A stretch of DNA of 64,000 nt from Dysidea avara (Eukaryota; Porifera; Demospongiae; Dictyoceratida; Dysideidae), in assembly GCF_963678975.1 (NCBI RefSeq), contig NC_089279.1, forward strand, positions 27,328,004-27,392,003, read 5' to 3'. Shown here piece after piece: positions 13,338 through 27,056 of this stretch; the first letter of the stretch is position 1, and every line of letters begins with the position of its first letter. The translations under genes were made by a program, and so were the position numbers. The notes beneath the pieces are model-generated. The model ran no database searches. It was given only the letters and a program-made list of their open reading frames with translations, and had not been told where the DNA came from.

Positions 13338-13345
13338 TTTTTATA
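13338..13345 (-). promoter_or_regulatory. TATA-like box of receptor paralog 1
   Basis: On the minus strand the sequence reads GGTATAAAAAGTAC about 43 bp upstream of the ATG. The second receptor has a matching TATAAAAAA at 39,736-39,744, and both are preceded on the coding strand by a similar CGTGAAA block. The conserved position in both paralogs supports a core promoter role. Confidence 0.5.
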
Positions 13346-14758
13346 CCAAATTTCACGCACATTGACGGCGCGTGCACAGCTAGCCACGTGCTGCAATTTG
13401 CACTTTCACATAATAATCATATATACTAGTAAACAAAATTAATGATGTAATGCAACCAGATACTGTAGCTACACTTGTACCAGTTGCTAGTTACAATGTC
13501 AGGTGATGTTGCTAAAACCTGACCAGCTCCTTGCATTGTGACATGCCACTTAATGGAAGCCTGAACAACCGAAACCAAGAAGTCATTGTTATTATTATTA
13601 ATACTTTACAATACAGTAAACGTATTGAGGGTTGTTATAAATGGAAACCATCCAAACAGGAAGTCAACCAACTTCACTGAGTCTACTACCAAAAAAAATC
13701 AACAAAATAATTGGTAAGTGGTACATACTTGCCTTGGTAGTACCATGCTGCACACGAGACACACAAATCTGCTGTATGCCATAGCCACAGCTTCCAATGA
13801 ACAGGCAACATACACTGATGGCTTCGACTGTAGACACTTCAATAGATAAACCATTTTATTTGTAGAATTATTATGATGGACAAATGTGAAGATTCAAGTG
13901 AGTGTGGTTGTATGCAAAATATAGTGAAAGAAAATTGTAGCTGACAATAAGTACAGCGAGAAGCATGCAATGTTCTGTCATTCCTTCACTGCATGTTCAT
14001 TGTCTTAATCACATGAAGCAGTGGATAACACTTCCTCAAGGATAACAACTTAGATATTGTACCTACATATGATATAATAATTAATATTTAGACTGTACAA
14101 ATTTATGTACTAATCATGTGCACTTATATACTGTTGTTCACATTAATCCTTCATCCGTGTAGAAGGAATCATCTTCATATGTACTGGTGCCTCCGAGCAT
14201 CTGCAGTTACACATCATAGTCAACATACAGATTAAGCACATACTCTCTGTATGAACTTCTGATCCACTGCTATTTGTTGATCAAATGATGCTACGTAGCT
14301 TCTTCTCAATCTCAATGCACTTTCTCATCTGAGTGAAACAAAATTGCATGCTAAGGGGATGATTTATGGTTTGTACTAAATACACTATGCAAGTTCAATG
14401 GTCCGACACCCTCAAAATGGAAAAGTTTTGCAAACCCAAATCTGAAAAATTTTATCTTCTAGCTGTAAGACCATACAGCATGACAGATTACATAATCATG
14501 CAATATGATAGTACTGTATAGTAGGGATTGTAAAGGTTTGCATTCCGGTCAAAAAGTCTATTGAAATCCAGCCTCACCTTTCATGTGGCTTTTTCTGAAA
14601 TTGCCACTTTACTTGACATTGCGTGCATTTAGACATGCAATTAGTTTTAATGTCTGGTGCCATTCTTTCCTTTGATGCAGTATGCACGGGCTCACTAGTC
14701 ATAAACATGTTACAAGTACAAGAAAAAAATTGGAAGTATACTTGCAGGTATAAACAAC

Positions 14759-15277
14759 TAGGGCTGCGGCGGCACTTGTGGGCTCCTGGCTATACCAATA
14801 CCACATTTTACATCCAATACTAATATCTAATATTTATTGTCTATTTCCGATACAGGTTTTCTAATGAACCGATACCATATACACAGCTGATACTTCAAAG
14901 TCGAACTGATATGCATTACAGAATATAGAGTATGTAGGATGATCACTATGGCTGCATAAAAGTTACTATAATTAATATTTTTGTCGGTGCAAATCACAGA
15001 ACAAAAAAAATCAACCACCTTACAACCAAAAAGGTCGTGCAAAAAACCCTCAGAAGAGAAAAAAAGTTAACCGACCTAGGACTCGAACCCAGGCCAAGAT
15101 ATTAGGTATGGACTGCTAGGCTAAGAAATTAAAAACTGAGTCACTTGACCATTATGATACTTTTCATGGTACTGATACTACTTTTAACAGTGAATGTAAC
15201 TCAAGTGAAATATTTTGCAATTGACCGATACCGATACTCATAATATTGGAATCGATACCGATATAATATCAGCCCTA
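14759..15277. mobile_element. hAT-type non-autonomous element, 8-bp TSD taaacaac
   Basis: The left end TAGGGCTG and the right end CAGCCCTA are inverted repeats, and taaacaac flanks both sides exactly (14,751-14,758 and 15,278-15,285). An 8-bp duplication and these ends fit hAT. It lies in intron 12-to-11 DNA of the COPS3-B pseudogene and contains a tRNA-like segment. No transposase. Confidence 0.85.
15066..15130 (-). repeat. tRNA-like (SINE head or tRNA pseudogene) segment
   Basis: On the minus strand, TAGCCTAGCAGT (A-box-like) is followed by a good B-box, GGTTCGAGTCC, then a T-rich tract. The A-to-B spacing is about 22 bases, shorter than in a working tRNA, and I could not form a full cloverleaf. 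It is best read as a SINE head or decayed tRNA inside the hAT element. Confidence 0.4.
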
Positions 15278-15661
15278 TAAACAACCTCCCTTGTTTCGAT
15301 ACATTTCATTTCTATGATCCTTAAAATCCTAATCTTCCCCTTTGAAATTTTCTTTGAAATTGTTGTATACTTGTAACTTTTGATATGGAGCGGAATGAAT
15401 TGCAGGAGCAGATAATGGATGCAAGGAATCGACATCCATCCACAGTCACCACAATATGCGGTGCTGCCACAAGTAGCACTTATAAGGTTCTGTTGCACTG
15501 ATCTGAAATAAGTTGAGTGAAAAAAACACACACAATTGCTTGTGTGTTTTAAGTTCAGAATGAGAGAATAACTATAGTGCTACACAGACTGTAACATAGT
15601 TGAATACACACTACACAAACATGGGCATTATCAGGAATGCCATAACTGCTCTAATAACAAA

Positions 15662-16276
15662 TGTGACCATCTCAGCAAAAACCCATTCTAGTTTGCACAA
15701 CTTCCGAATTCTTTTTATTTTCTCAACATTATCTGCATTGTTCGAGGAATGGTTCACCAAAGTTTTATGGTGAGTAGTTTTGGGATTACAACGCTAGACA
15801 GTAGGAAGAGCAAGGAAATCGATTTGTACAGTGACTATACTAAAATAAACTACAGGTGTTTACATTTGCAGCCATAACTTCTGTTTGGATTAGTGTACAG
15901 AGTTGGGATTTGGCGTACGATGTTCACCATGGATTAGCAGATCGACCAAAGTTTAGTTCGCCCAACAGTTACTCGCACATAGGCGTATGAAGGCAATTTT
16001 TGAAGAAACGGCAACGATTTGTTTATGTCTACTGCATTGTAAACAAATGCATGTGACGCGCAAACCATTGGGGCTACAGAAATTAAACAAAGATTTTCAA
16101 ACTCCCCATGAGTCGGCGAATAAGATGGTGTATATGTTTAATTGATTTGAGTCTTCCTTCTCTGAGTAATGGCTCAATTAATGTAACACGTGTAATTTCA
16201 CCAATTTTTTTAAATTTCATTTTTCTCAAAATGCATGCTTGTGCAAACTAGGTAGGTTTTCACTTAGACGGTCACA
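15662..16276. mobile_element. TIR element (TGTGACC ends), COPS3-B intron 11
   Basis: Inverted ends of about 38 bp: TGTGACCATCTCAGCAAAAA and its partner ending gacggtcaca. About 615 bp with no ORF. A second copy at 46,973-47,616 has the same ends but an interior in the opposite orientation, and sits in a different COPS3 intron, so the two are independent insertions of one family. Confidence 0.8.
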
Positions 16277-19200
16277 AATTTGCACTATGTACTTCAGCTA
16301 GTTTCTCAAATTTACTATTGCACTCAAATGTCTACAGCAAATTTATTCATGTACATTCATAATTGGTAGTTTATTAGCATGTCCCTACTACTCCATAAAT
16401 AGACCTCCATAACTGCTTGTCCCACTACACTGTAGTAGACAATTTGTTTTTTAGGCTCCCTGGCTCATGCTAAGTACCCTATTATAGGCACATCCTTTTG
16501 TGGACATTCTCCAGTGTCAAATTATAAACTACCACTGAATTGATACTTATTGAATCACACATGTACGTAGCAAACAGACCATGCTCTAGGGAATGGCTTG
16601 TAAGATGTATAATTGTCTGGTCATCAATTATAGTGGTTGTAATTGCACACGCTCATGTGGTTTTAGCACTGATTTACTGTAACAAGTGACATCACTCAAA
16701 CTATTTTTGATGTCTGTCCCCAGCTTCCACCACTTAAACAAGCCATCCAAGATTCCATTTCCTTATTAGCACATTTTACGATGACAAGACCTTGCTTTGC
16801 CCAGGTTCTGGTACCATTACAGATTTTTCCCTGGCTGGCCGTCTAAAGTGTGGCCAAAGACTCATCTACTACAAATGCTTATTGGAGAAAATCACTGAGG
16901 CTATTAACTGACAAGCTGAAACTACAACTCATAAGCATTCAAGGGAATATAAAGTGTCTTTTTGATATAAGGATTCTCATCCTAATGCATGAAGCTACTT
17001 CTATTCCAGTGTGTGGTGGTAAATCACGGAAAGTAAATATGGCATGCCAGCAACTAGTAAATTCTATTCTCACTTCTTCATCGATATAATCTGCGATCAG
17101 TGGTCCATTGTATTTCTCTGGGTTGTCATGGAAAGATACCATCCCATTGCCGTGGTCAATGGTTGCAAAAATTTCATTGCTTTCAATCTAACAAGGAAAC
17201 AGCCTTATATTAGAAACCATACAAAGATTTCTTACCATCGTTAAAGTGTACTTCTCTGCCTGTCGGACATCTTGTAATTTTAATCTGCTAGTCATATCTG
17301 ACAATGATAATGTTAAAAATGTTTAAAGGAAGCAACTACTTGAACTCTAATTGTACTTGACATTTGATACCCACCTTAGTCAGCTTCTGAACATTTCTAT
17401 GGTATAGTTAGTGAAGCCAATACACACTTAGCCAATACATGCTTGGCCAATCCTAAATTGTTATCCCATAATGCAGTATTCATTAACCACACAAGTTTTT
17501 TAATATATTTCACTTACCCTAGTTAGTGGTTCAGTATATTTATCAATCACTGCAGTCACCTTGCTCACTTCATAACTTGAGTAGACTTTAGCAATCTCAT
17601 TGTACATCTCACACAGAGGCTAAACAGTGAACACATACTGTACGTATGTTAGTAATGCCTAGAAAGGGTAATTTTAATGGCCGGTGTGTTTGGAAATCCT
17701 CACAATTGTCAAAATTTCCACCCTTACAAAAAATTTTATCTCGCCAAAATTAATCCCACCAAAATATAACCCTACCATAGTTTTAAGCTGTTGTGTGCAT
17801 GAAAAGTTCAATATTATGTTAAGTATAGCTTTGCTAACTGTTAAGTATTCCTTTGTACACTGTACGTAGCTTTGCTAACGCTATCTCTATTTACTATTAC
17901 AGAAAACAAGAAATCTCACATACATGTGTTATAAATTGCACATACAGTACTTGAAACAACAACACACCTTTACATATCTGTCAACTACATGAGAAGTTTA
18001 TTTAGGAAGTGCAGGAACCTATGGGTGGCAGGTTACAAATAATACATAATGGTGTTTAGTTTACTGCTAAATACCTTCTTTCCTTGTTTAAGCAGTGAAA
18101 CCAGAACATATTTCTTGTAAGCTTCTAGCATGATGGCACTTATGGCTGATGCAGGAGTAGAAAGACACTGTGGTAAATAAATAGCAACATAGCTTCATTA
18201 CCATTCAAAAGTGTAATAATATAGTAAGCCAGTTTACCCAATTCAACCCCACTACTTCAAGTGTGTAAACTGTTCTTGTAACAATGCTCATACATAGAAC
18301 ATTTGTGTAGATTAAATCGATGTGTAGTACAACTGGATGCCAATGTTTGTTTAAAGATTAATACAGATAGTAAATGCTTCGCAGAATCTACTGTTGTTGT
18401 TAAGATTGCACCAAGCAAGGCTAACTCCACTTGCCCTTCCAAAAATAATCATTAAAGTAGGCCAATACTCTATTCTAGACCAGCCATATAAGACTATGAA
18501 CTTTGACACATTTAATGTTTGTACCATACTCCACATACTCTGGGCATGTCTTTTCTTTTGCATGTGCAGTTTTCATGGCTTTGTGCGCATGACTATTAAG
18601 CATTTGTGACATAGCCCACAGAAAGTACAAAGTTTCCTACAGTGCAGTCATGTTGTTTAATTGTTACCAATTAATTAACCTTTGACCCATATAATATTAT
18701 CCACTTTACCTACAATAGTATTGGTTTAGTTTCCATGGCATCATACCTACATCAAGTGGGCGTATGTATAAACTTGGCTGAATGTGGGGGTGTCCGAGTA
18801 GATCTGGCTCTGTCGGGTACAGGAAGCTCAAGATACTTTAAAAGAGCAGTTAACCATTACTCTAACATAACAGTCAGTTAGTGAAACCTTGACACCATGT
18901 ATTTTAGTATGTTAAAAACACATCCTTGTTCTTGTTGTTTAACTTATGGTACATACTTAAATTAGAAAATGGTATGTTAGCAATGCTTTGAAGCTTGATT
19001 AAAGTTTCTTATTCACGAAGAGACTCCACCACAAGTCTCTTAGTACTAAGAGACTCGCGGCTAACCATGTTAGTTAATTAGTTATCCACACCAAGAATTT
19101 ATTGTTAAACAATAGCACAACCAAACCAGCATGTTCTTCACCACCCTATTCCGGTGCCACAGAAGGTTAACTGGAGTGCCTAGGCAGGCATTGGTGTCTT

Positions 19201-19652
19201 ACTTTCCTATATAGAAAATGGGCTGCGTTGCCTAGCAACACGACAAGCCAGCGCCATTATACAGTAATTTTGCTAGCTGTCTTTCTCCACTTTTACTTTG
19301 TTTACATGAGGAACGGTGACGCCAATCCATTGATTCTCTCTCGTGGTATAGACTTGCCTTGAATAGTTGCAAGGTACTCCGCATCTAGTCAAGCGTCTAG
19401 TACCTACACCAATCACGATACAACCTTACAGTAGCTACTGTCACTAATTTTTCAATTTCTCTTACTCAAACTGATGCAATTCTTGTTGATAGCAGTGTGT
19501 ATCACCAATAAAAGTGCCGTTTCAGCAACTAATCCTTGAGAGGAAAGTAATTTAACCTTCCCATGCAGCCTTGTGCGTGACACCGTCACTAGCAATGGAA
19601 CGAGGCATAGCTACGATGTCCTTTTTACTGTTGGCAGACCATTTTCTAAAAC

Positions 19653-19807
19653 AGTAAGACACTCCAAACTAGCACCTTCAAAGTATAAACGTCCTCGGAG
19701 TCGGTGTTAGAATGACGCTCGGCTCCGCCTTGGTTTTCATTGTGTCATTCTAACACCTCCTCCTCAGACATTTATACTTCGAAGATGCTAGTTTGGAGTG
19801 TCTTACT
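19653..19807. repeat. Long hairpin at the end of a unit-B-specific insertion
   Basis: agtaagacactccaaactag and its inverted partner ctagtttggagtgtcttact begin and end a hairpin with arms of about 64 bp and a short centre near 19,730. It closes the roughly 830-bp insertion (from about 18,975) that unit A lacks. No gene inside. Confidence 0.75.
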
Positions 19808-20245
19808 ATAACGAAGAAGCATCCATCATGGGCATCAAGGTTTTATTCCTGTCCTATTTCCTGGCTAAAAGTTATAGGTACAAAATATTGTTCACGTAAT
19901 CGTGTTAACACTTTATTAGAATGTGTCCATCCACTATGTTTGATTGTGCAACAATATCACGTGATAAGGTACATAGATTATCTATACCAACTCAGTTCAA
20001 CTCTTGTAAACACAATAGAGCTTCAAACTTCAATAACTATCTATCACAATGGCTTGGTGTATGGTGATTTCAGGGATATACACTAATACAAATGGGACCA
20101 TGAGCAAGTAGCATTATCAAGGTGTCCTTATTAGTGAGGTGTCACGATTTCAGGGTAAATGTGCATACACTAGAGACCATGGACAAATGTATTAGGTAGT
20201 ATTAGTAGATTTAACAGGGAAGAAATAAAGTTGATATCTGATATT

Positions 20246-20815
20246 AACCCTTAAACCCACAGCAGTTCTAAAATACACAAGCACTGAAAACGCATTGTCC
20301 AGTAAACTGAGTTATACTGTTAAAGCTATCTAAAACTACAAACATCTTTTTACTCACCGTGAAATTTTGGTTTAAATGGTCCCATCCTACATCCAGCCTG
20401 CTGTACCTTAAACACTACAAAAGAAGTATCTCTTATGGATAAAAGGCCATATCTTGACCTTACAGTGTACTTCGGCCTATCAACTTTCTCTTGATGTCAT
20501 GTTGTTGCTTGTCACGTAATGACAATTTTGTTGATATACAGATATCATGTGAGCTATTAAATGGCCGACAAGCACAGTGACAATACGAATGTGAAAGAAA
20601 TCAAAATGATCAATGCTTCATAGCGAATAAGTTCTTTGTGTATGTTAAAACTTTATACAGTTAGATAACTTGAAATTAATAAAATCTGTATTTCTAAGAG
20701 ACTGGATGAGATATGCCTGTTTGAAACCATGTATATAAATTGGCATAAAGTATTGTGCGCTTAAGTTAGTTTTAAAAATCAAATCCAGTTTTCTGGACTA
20801 TGTGGGTTTAAGGGT
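20246..20815. mobile_element. TIR element with AACCCTTAAACCCAC ends
   Basis: The left end AACCCTTAAACCCAC and the right end gtgggtttaagggtt are inverted repeats. In unit A the paralogous point (about 553) has only one short copy of the end sequence, so the interior was gained in B or lost in A. A short stretch near 20,355-20,405 (minus strand) looks exon-like but has no recognisable product. Confidence 0.6.
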
Positions 20816-21224
20816 TCGGTTTTCCTTAGTTCTGCTCAAACTAGACATGACTTAATGATAGGAAGAGGGAAAGGAGAATTCTATTCTTGAAACACTTGGC
20901 TTGCTGAAAATACTATTAATATTTACAAATGATTCTCATTATTTCAAATTAAATACGATGAGAGGGACCTCTTGTGGAAAAGGTTTGAGAATGGTCTATC
21001 AAGGAATCCCTATTGATTTGTGATTTGGGAGACAATCAATTATGTGAGCAACGTAGCTATAATGTAGGTTTCCTGTTAAACCTGCAGTTTGGTCTGGGTA
21101 AAGTTACATTTTGGGAACATGTCTGTTTCACTCACCAGAAACAAACATTACATCTGTTATTTGGCAATTATGTTTGCAGCAACAATTAGAATGAAAGAAC
21201 TAAATTGCTTTAAGCAATAAGTAA

Positions 21225-21405
21225 TACAGTGGAACTTCTCTATTATGGACAATTTGGGACCGGGAATATTTGCTGTAAGATAAGAGTTTTCCTCTCTCAG
21301 AGGTAAAAACAGCACTGTTGGGACCAAAATGTTGTCCTTATTATGGAGGGGTAATATTCTACTACGTCCTTAGTTAGGGGAGTTTGTTAAGAGTAGTTCA
21401 ACTAC
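21225..21405. mobile_element. Tigger/mariner-like MITE, longer unit B copy
   Basis: Begins TACAGTGGAACTTCTCTATT and ends near gttcaactaca. Orthologous by position to 1,105-1,199, with more of the interior kept (internal repeat of gttgggacc and ttgtccttatt). Shared by A and B, so older than their duplication. Confidence 0.55.
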
Positions 21406-24010
21406 ATCCTATGGCTCCAAGTTATACCCAGATAATAAGATAATACAACAACATGATGGCCTGTGTAACAAGATAATCTACATTTCAGCCTTAATTGTGG
21501 TATTGCAATACCCTATACTTCTTGTGGTTTCTGTAAATGCACACAATCACATACCACAATGCCCACCAGTCATGCCACAGGAAGCCACAAAACACATACA
21601 CTCAGGTACACACAGGTACACACATGCAACAGCAACTGGATTGGAAAAGCATGCACAAGCACACGCATGTACATGTATTGGTTATGTGGTACAACACACA
21701 ACAATAACTTGCAAGTGCCAGGGCCTAGAACATTGGCACATGCACGACACCAACAGTGACCTGTCTGCAAAAATAATTTATACTCCTACCAAGTCTAGTA
21801 ACTTCTTGCGTGCTTGACTAAATCAACTAAAAATTACACCAACATTTAGTGACATCTAGTACCAAATTTTAGATTGCTATCTCATTCACAACTCAAATGT
21901 ATGCAATTGGTGGTAACAGTTTTGTACACAGTCAGTTGTCACCTGACAACAAACTCACCACTGTGAAAAACAAAACTGCTCTCTGGTAGTTTCTAACCAG
22001 TGTATACACCATTCTACCATAGTAATAATAACACATGATGTGCTCACTGCTCTCAGATGAAGAACCCTGGGTATTTCAAGCATGCGTCTGACTGTTACAG
22101 ATAAGTTCAGTTTATCTTACTTCAAGTATGAAGTCATCAATATCATGGTCAGGCAACACAGGTCTCTCACACTTTGCCGCCAAACACAACTTTTAAAAAA
22201 AGACACAAAGCAATTCAATTGATACAGAAAAAGCATGGACTCTGGTTATTGGTATAGCACCAAACATATACTTGCACTAAACAACACCTTTTTGTTAACA
22301 CAAATCGTTTCTGTAAACTCGTGCTACTGTACATAGAACAGTAGCAGAAGACAATAGAATAAACCATCACAGTAGACTTGATTCCCTTGCCAGGCACATG
22401 TCTAACAAATGTAATAACAATACATAGCTCCTCAGGATTGTCGTTTTCTCTACTACAGCAAATGTTTTGCTGATCAGCGGCAAACAACCAATTTAATTTT
22501 AAAAAGTAAGTGGGCACGAATAAATAGCAGAAGCCCCTAGCGGACATTTATAAACACATATGAGCTTTAACAACTATAGTAGACTTCTCAAATAATTTCT
22601 CTGAACATTATTTTAGCAAGTGAACCATATATACATACAGTGTTAGCTACTGTTTTGCATAAAGTTTTTACAGTACTATCAAGAGTCCATAATAGAACTA
22701 TTATGGATTCTCGCCATATCTGTCCAAGCAATAAAAGTTAAATTATTAATGAGCCATGAACAAAAACAAAAAGGGTCAGAGTACAAATATGAAGTTTGAA
22801 ACAACCAAGCTGAGATACCCTGTCTGTGCAAGCACACTTTTCAACTCACACACTGACAAACACCAAATTCTTTTGTAAAGAATAATTTTAGTGATGGTAT
22901 TTACAATTCAAGAACAATAAAGCTGAGATTATATCTTTTTGTCTAGTTTATGTACAGTATACAATATGTAGGGTCCTTCAAGAAGTGATTCCTTTGTGCT
23001 GTTTAATAGCAGTTTACCTGTGCTAGGTCAGCGTGAAGGCTGGTCAACTTAGTGGGAGAACTTCGGTACTTGTCAACAGCCATTTTTCAGTACATTGATG
23101 GCACAGAATTCTTTACCCTGCTTTACCGCAACCTTGGTGAACTGACGGTACAAACTGGCAACTAAACAAAATAAAAACAAAAATTTTAAAGAAAGTCCAG
23201 GCCTTTAAGATACGCATACAACTGTGTACTACACAAGAATGTATGTGATGGTCACGGCAACTTCAGGGATTGTTTATATTGGAAAAACTTTTTCTAATTT
23301 ATACTTTTATAAAAAGGATACTATAGCCAAGATTATAGCCAAGATCATATTACAACTACTCAAAATATTCTTGACAACAATTTTGAAGGAATCCCATGGC
23401 AGACAGTAAAGTCATGATCCCAAACTATAAACAGTGAAGTCATCACTACAAGAAGTTGTAAATATATTTTACAATGAAAACAATAATACAGCATCGTCTG
23501 GTAGTCATAGATACCACTGTGACTTAATATTTCATCATATCATAGCCCACAACCTCATTAGGACATCATCACATTAATTTATAGAAAACCACAAAACAAA
23601 TTACCCTAAGGCATTGTTATATACCATACCTGTGGTTGAGATCAAAAGCACTATGCTGTGGTGTACAAGTGATATACCACGCTTTGTGGCTACGCTTACC
23701 ATCTATGGTGTAACTTCATACATTCCACGAAATCCTTATCTAAACAGTAAACAAGTCTCTAATAACAAGTGCTTCAATCAATCAACAATTATTTACCTGA
23801 GCAAGGAGAAGGATTCTTGTCTCCTTTGTGGATAACTCAGTAATTACGACTAGGTGGGCATGGCACCACTAAAGAGTCTAAATGTTTGATCTATCAAGGA
23901 TTTCTACTGATTTCGATCTCCAACCGGTGCTGTTTCACTATAAATTACTATCTATCATTGTTTCATCTACTGGGGTGTAGAATATAACAGATATAACACG
24001 ATTATTTGGG

Positions 24011-24082
24011 ACATGACTAAATATATGCACTCTCCCTCGAGCGCTGTGCACTCTCGGGAGGTTGTGTGTATATTTTAGTCAT
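24011..24082. repeat. Short hairpin
   Basis: catgactaaatatatgcact is mirrored by gtgtgtatattttagtcat with a GC-rich loop containing ctcgagcgctgtgcactctcg. It may be a small foldback element. It is not a terminator, as no gene ends here. Confidence 0.55.
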
Positions 24083-24563
24083 ACAGTGTATCCCTTGAAA
24101 GCGTGTTATAACTATAAAATGGCATCATGCTATCTTTACAAAGGATCTAGAAATCATCAAGACATCAATAACCTAGCCATGGTAGGGAGCAACTCAATCC
24201 ACTTTAGAACTACTCTAAATGTCTGCTGTATGTTTAATTGTGAAACAATTTATGTCCATTTTATGAAATAAGTCACAACCATTGTATCACGCATTGAAAA
24301 TTTGCCTAGACGTCAGTTGGGCACTCACGCTTATGTAAGAAATTTATTATCTAATTTTGGCAGCTTCAGGTGTAATACATTGGCTATTTGCTAAGCATAC
24401 AAATTTTTGGGTCATAGTTCCAAAAAATATTTCAACTTGGTACCTTTTCAAAGGGGTACCTAAATAAATAAAGCTTGAGGAATGTTTGAATGTAAAGGTA
24501 TGAGTAAGGGCTTTTACATGTACAAAACAAAAAAACGTCACAATGTAGGACTCGACTTACCAG

Positions 24564-25521
24564 TAGTACTCTGCGATATATCGGTAATACCATTTATCGT
24601 GATAAATTATCATAACCGATTATCATATCATGACAGCCTTTGATAACCGATATATCAAAATACCGGTATATCGATGAATACCGGTATAGGATTACTTTTA
24701 ACCCAGCCTTTGGCATTTAATTAGCCAATTTGTTGATGGTTTAGCAGATACGCCCTAAACAAAAACTTGAGGTTGTCACATTACAACACATGCTTACTTA
24801 TACCAAGAGTTAATAATAGTGGAGGGGAGAGTGTCTAACGCTGTATAGGGCTGCATAAAATGAGCGCGTGGGAGCTAAAGGGCTTCACCACGGATAATCT
24901 CGTGTTTAGTCGCATTCTCTACACTTGACAACTAGAACCAATCATCACTTTTGTCAGGTCACATCAACGATGCTGCACAAGTTCATGAACACTAGAATCG
25001 ATATTTGGGAAGTGCTGATAGTGGTATTTGGTTCCAACATGGCAGACCAGGTAACACCACATCACGTCTTCGAACGACGGTTTTCCTACTTCCCATCGAG
25101 ATGATGTTTCTTCTTCCACTAGAATCTGTTTTCCACTCTCACGGGTACCGCCACAATTTGATATCTTCGACTGAGAACCATGAACGGACGTCATTTTATA
25201 ACACTCGCTTCTCACGTGAACTGCTATCGATACACTCTTTTCTGAATGAGTATTGCGCCAGCCGCGTAACCATAATTGAATGCGTTAACACGTCGCTTGT
25301 TAAGCCCTTTAGCTCAAACGCGCTCATTTTATACAGCCCTATAGAGCGTTAGACACTCTCCCCTCCACTATTATTAACTCCTGCTTATACTGATACTGCT
25401 TCATGCTAGGCCCAAGAGATGATGCAATAGTTACAATAACAAGTTAACTATATACCGATATACCGCGATATTTTCCTGTTACTAATACCATGTATTCAAA
25501 TTTCAATACCGCCGAGCTCTA
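24564..25521. mobile_element. hAT-type element with 8-bp TSD cttaccag, carrying a nested element
   Basis: The ends TAGTACTCTGCG and CGCCGAGCTCTA are imperfect inverted repeats flanked by cttaccag on both sides (24,556-24,563 and 25,522-25,529). The outer parts are rich in ATATCG/CGATAT blocks. A second foldback element (24,809-25,378) has inserted into its middle. Confidence 0.8.
24809..25378. mobile_element. Nested foldback element with about 60-bp inverted ends
   Basis: gttaataatagtggagggga at the left and its inverted partner at the right continue for about 60 bp, including gagtgtctaacgct and atgagcgcgt. The 570-bp element contains an open stretch of 115 codons at 25,005-25,352 that resembles no protein I know. 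It sits inside the hAT-type element at 24,564-25,521 and so is younger. Confidence 0.8.
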
Positions 25522-25604
25522 CTTACCAGGTACGAAATAAAGATTCCATTTTCCCATACATCATAAGATGAGCAAACCACAAACATTGGTGAGTGTATCA
25601 TAGT

Positions 25605-26117
25605 CAGTGTTGGGAGTAACGCGTTACTTATACGTAATATTATTACTTTTGTGGTAACTAAGTAATATAACGAAATACGCTATAAAAACGGGTAATATAA
25701 CTCAAGTTACTTTACTTACAAATGTAACGCGTTACCTAAGTAATATAGTTACTGTAACGAGCCTAATATTATGTAATATTATTACTACAAGTAACGAAGT
25801 TACTAATCTCGTTAGTTATCCTCTGAGTAATGCCTAGCCACAACGAAGTAACGAGGCCTACTGAATAAAGCTTATTCACCAGCTTCTTACTTATAGCCAA
25901 GATTTGCACATTGTTCAACAACGCAATCATGTCACGTGATAAAGTGGTAGTTTCACACGTGACAGCTTAAGGCTGTGGACACAAAGTAATATAATATGTA
26001 ATATTATTATAGTTACTTTATTTTATGGGTAATATGTAACTGTAACTAAATAGTTCTGTTGCAAGCAATATGTAATATGTAACTAGTTACTTTTACAAAG
26101 TAACTTGCCCAACACTG
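25605..26117. mobile_element. hAT-type MITE, CAGTGTTGGG ends, 8-bp TSD atcatagt
   Basis: CAGTGTTGGGAGTAAC and its inverted partner gttacttgcccaacactg enclose sequence made almost entirely of gtaatat/gtaacg words. atcatagt flanks both sides exactly (25,597-25,604 and 26,118-26,125). The CAGTGTTGGG/GTAACGCG style is widespread in aquatic animal genomes. It lies in COPS3-B intron 2. Confidence 0.9.
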
Positions 26118-27056
26118 ATCATAGTGTAGCCGCTACATCTCTGACTCTGATTTGCCGTGGACAGTGTAGCCACAAGAACTACATTGCAGAGGGCCCAAGC
26201 TGACCTATCACTTATCCCATGTCATATAAACACAAGTATAAAATAAACCATACAGATGCTAACAACATCTGAGCGAGTTGAGTTGCATAGAGGTGTGCAT
26301 GGGCTATACGTATGTTGTGTTGTGTTTTGGTATTTTGTAGGTGGAGAAGAACGAGCAACATTGTGCCAAATTGAATTAAAAATTGCTATAGTAAAGGGTA
26401 AAATATGTAGTAGCTATTACTGACACACTTCACATTTAATTACTTGCAATGAATCCATATGCACATGAAATTTGGCGTAATGAACGTATGTACCAGCCTT
26501 ATATGGAAGCATTTTTAAGTTATCCATGTTTTCTTGTAATTGTCCGTGAATGAGACATATGTACCATCAACTCACTAGTTTGGGGCTTGCTCAGGCTCAT
26601 CCTAACAAAGCCAACCAGTCACTCCTAGTGCGAAACATGTAACATAGGACTCTTTTAGCCGGTAACCATAGAGATGAAATGGTGGTGAAGAGAGGATCAA
26701 ATCAGGCAACAAACTATATATTATGTAGATTAAAAATATTTAAATGTGACGTTATTAGTCAGAGATACTGTAGCTTGTAACCCACACACTATTAAAATGA
26801 AAATATTCACATGCTCCAGAATATGGGGATAACATCCAATGATTGGCTTCTCTGATATGAAAAACAACACGAGCTATGATGTCAATCCCCCAGTACATAT
26901 ACCATACTCTAGCTACGAATATCTTCCAATACTCCCAGTCATTCTACCTTCACTTGCAAACAACTTGTTCTTTCAGCTAAAATCCCACACAGAAAAGCCA
27001 CTTCGAACCTCTATAACCGACACCTTATCAATTGTATAATTTTACCTACCTCACTG

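Larger units (their letters stand above)
18769..23470. repeat. Unit B block paralogous to the window start
   Basis: Collinear with 1-6,690: the same opening words, the same AGAAGCATCCATCATGGGC block (19,808 here, 163 there), the Tigger-like MITE, a CA-rich stretch and COPS3 exons 5, 4 and 3. Differences are discrete insertions: about 830 bp at 18,975-19,807 and 570 bp at 20,246-20,815 present only here, and the 3,461-3,954 element present only in A. Confidence 0.85.

Noticed and set aside
20355-20405. Exon-like stretch on the minus strand between ttaag and gtgagt (GPFKPKF)
   Set aside because: Present only in the unit B insertion, 16-17 codons, and not part of COPS3 in any copy. Likely transposon sequence.
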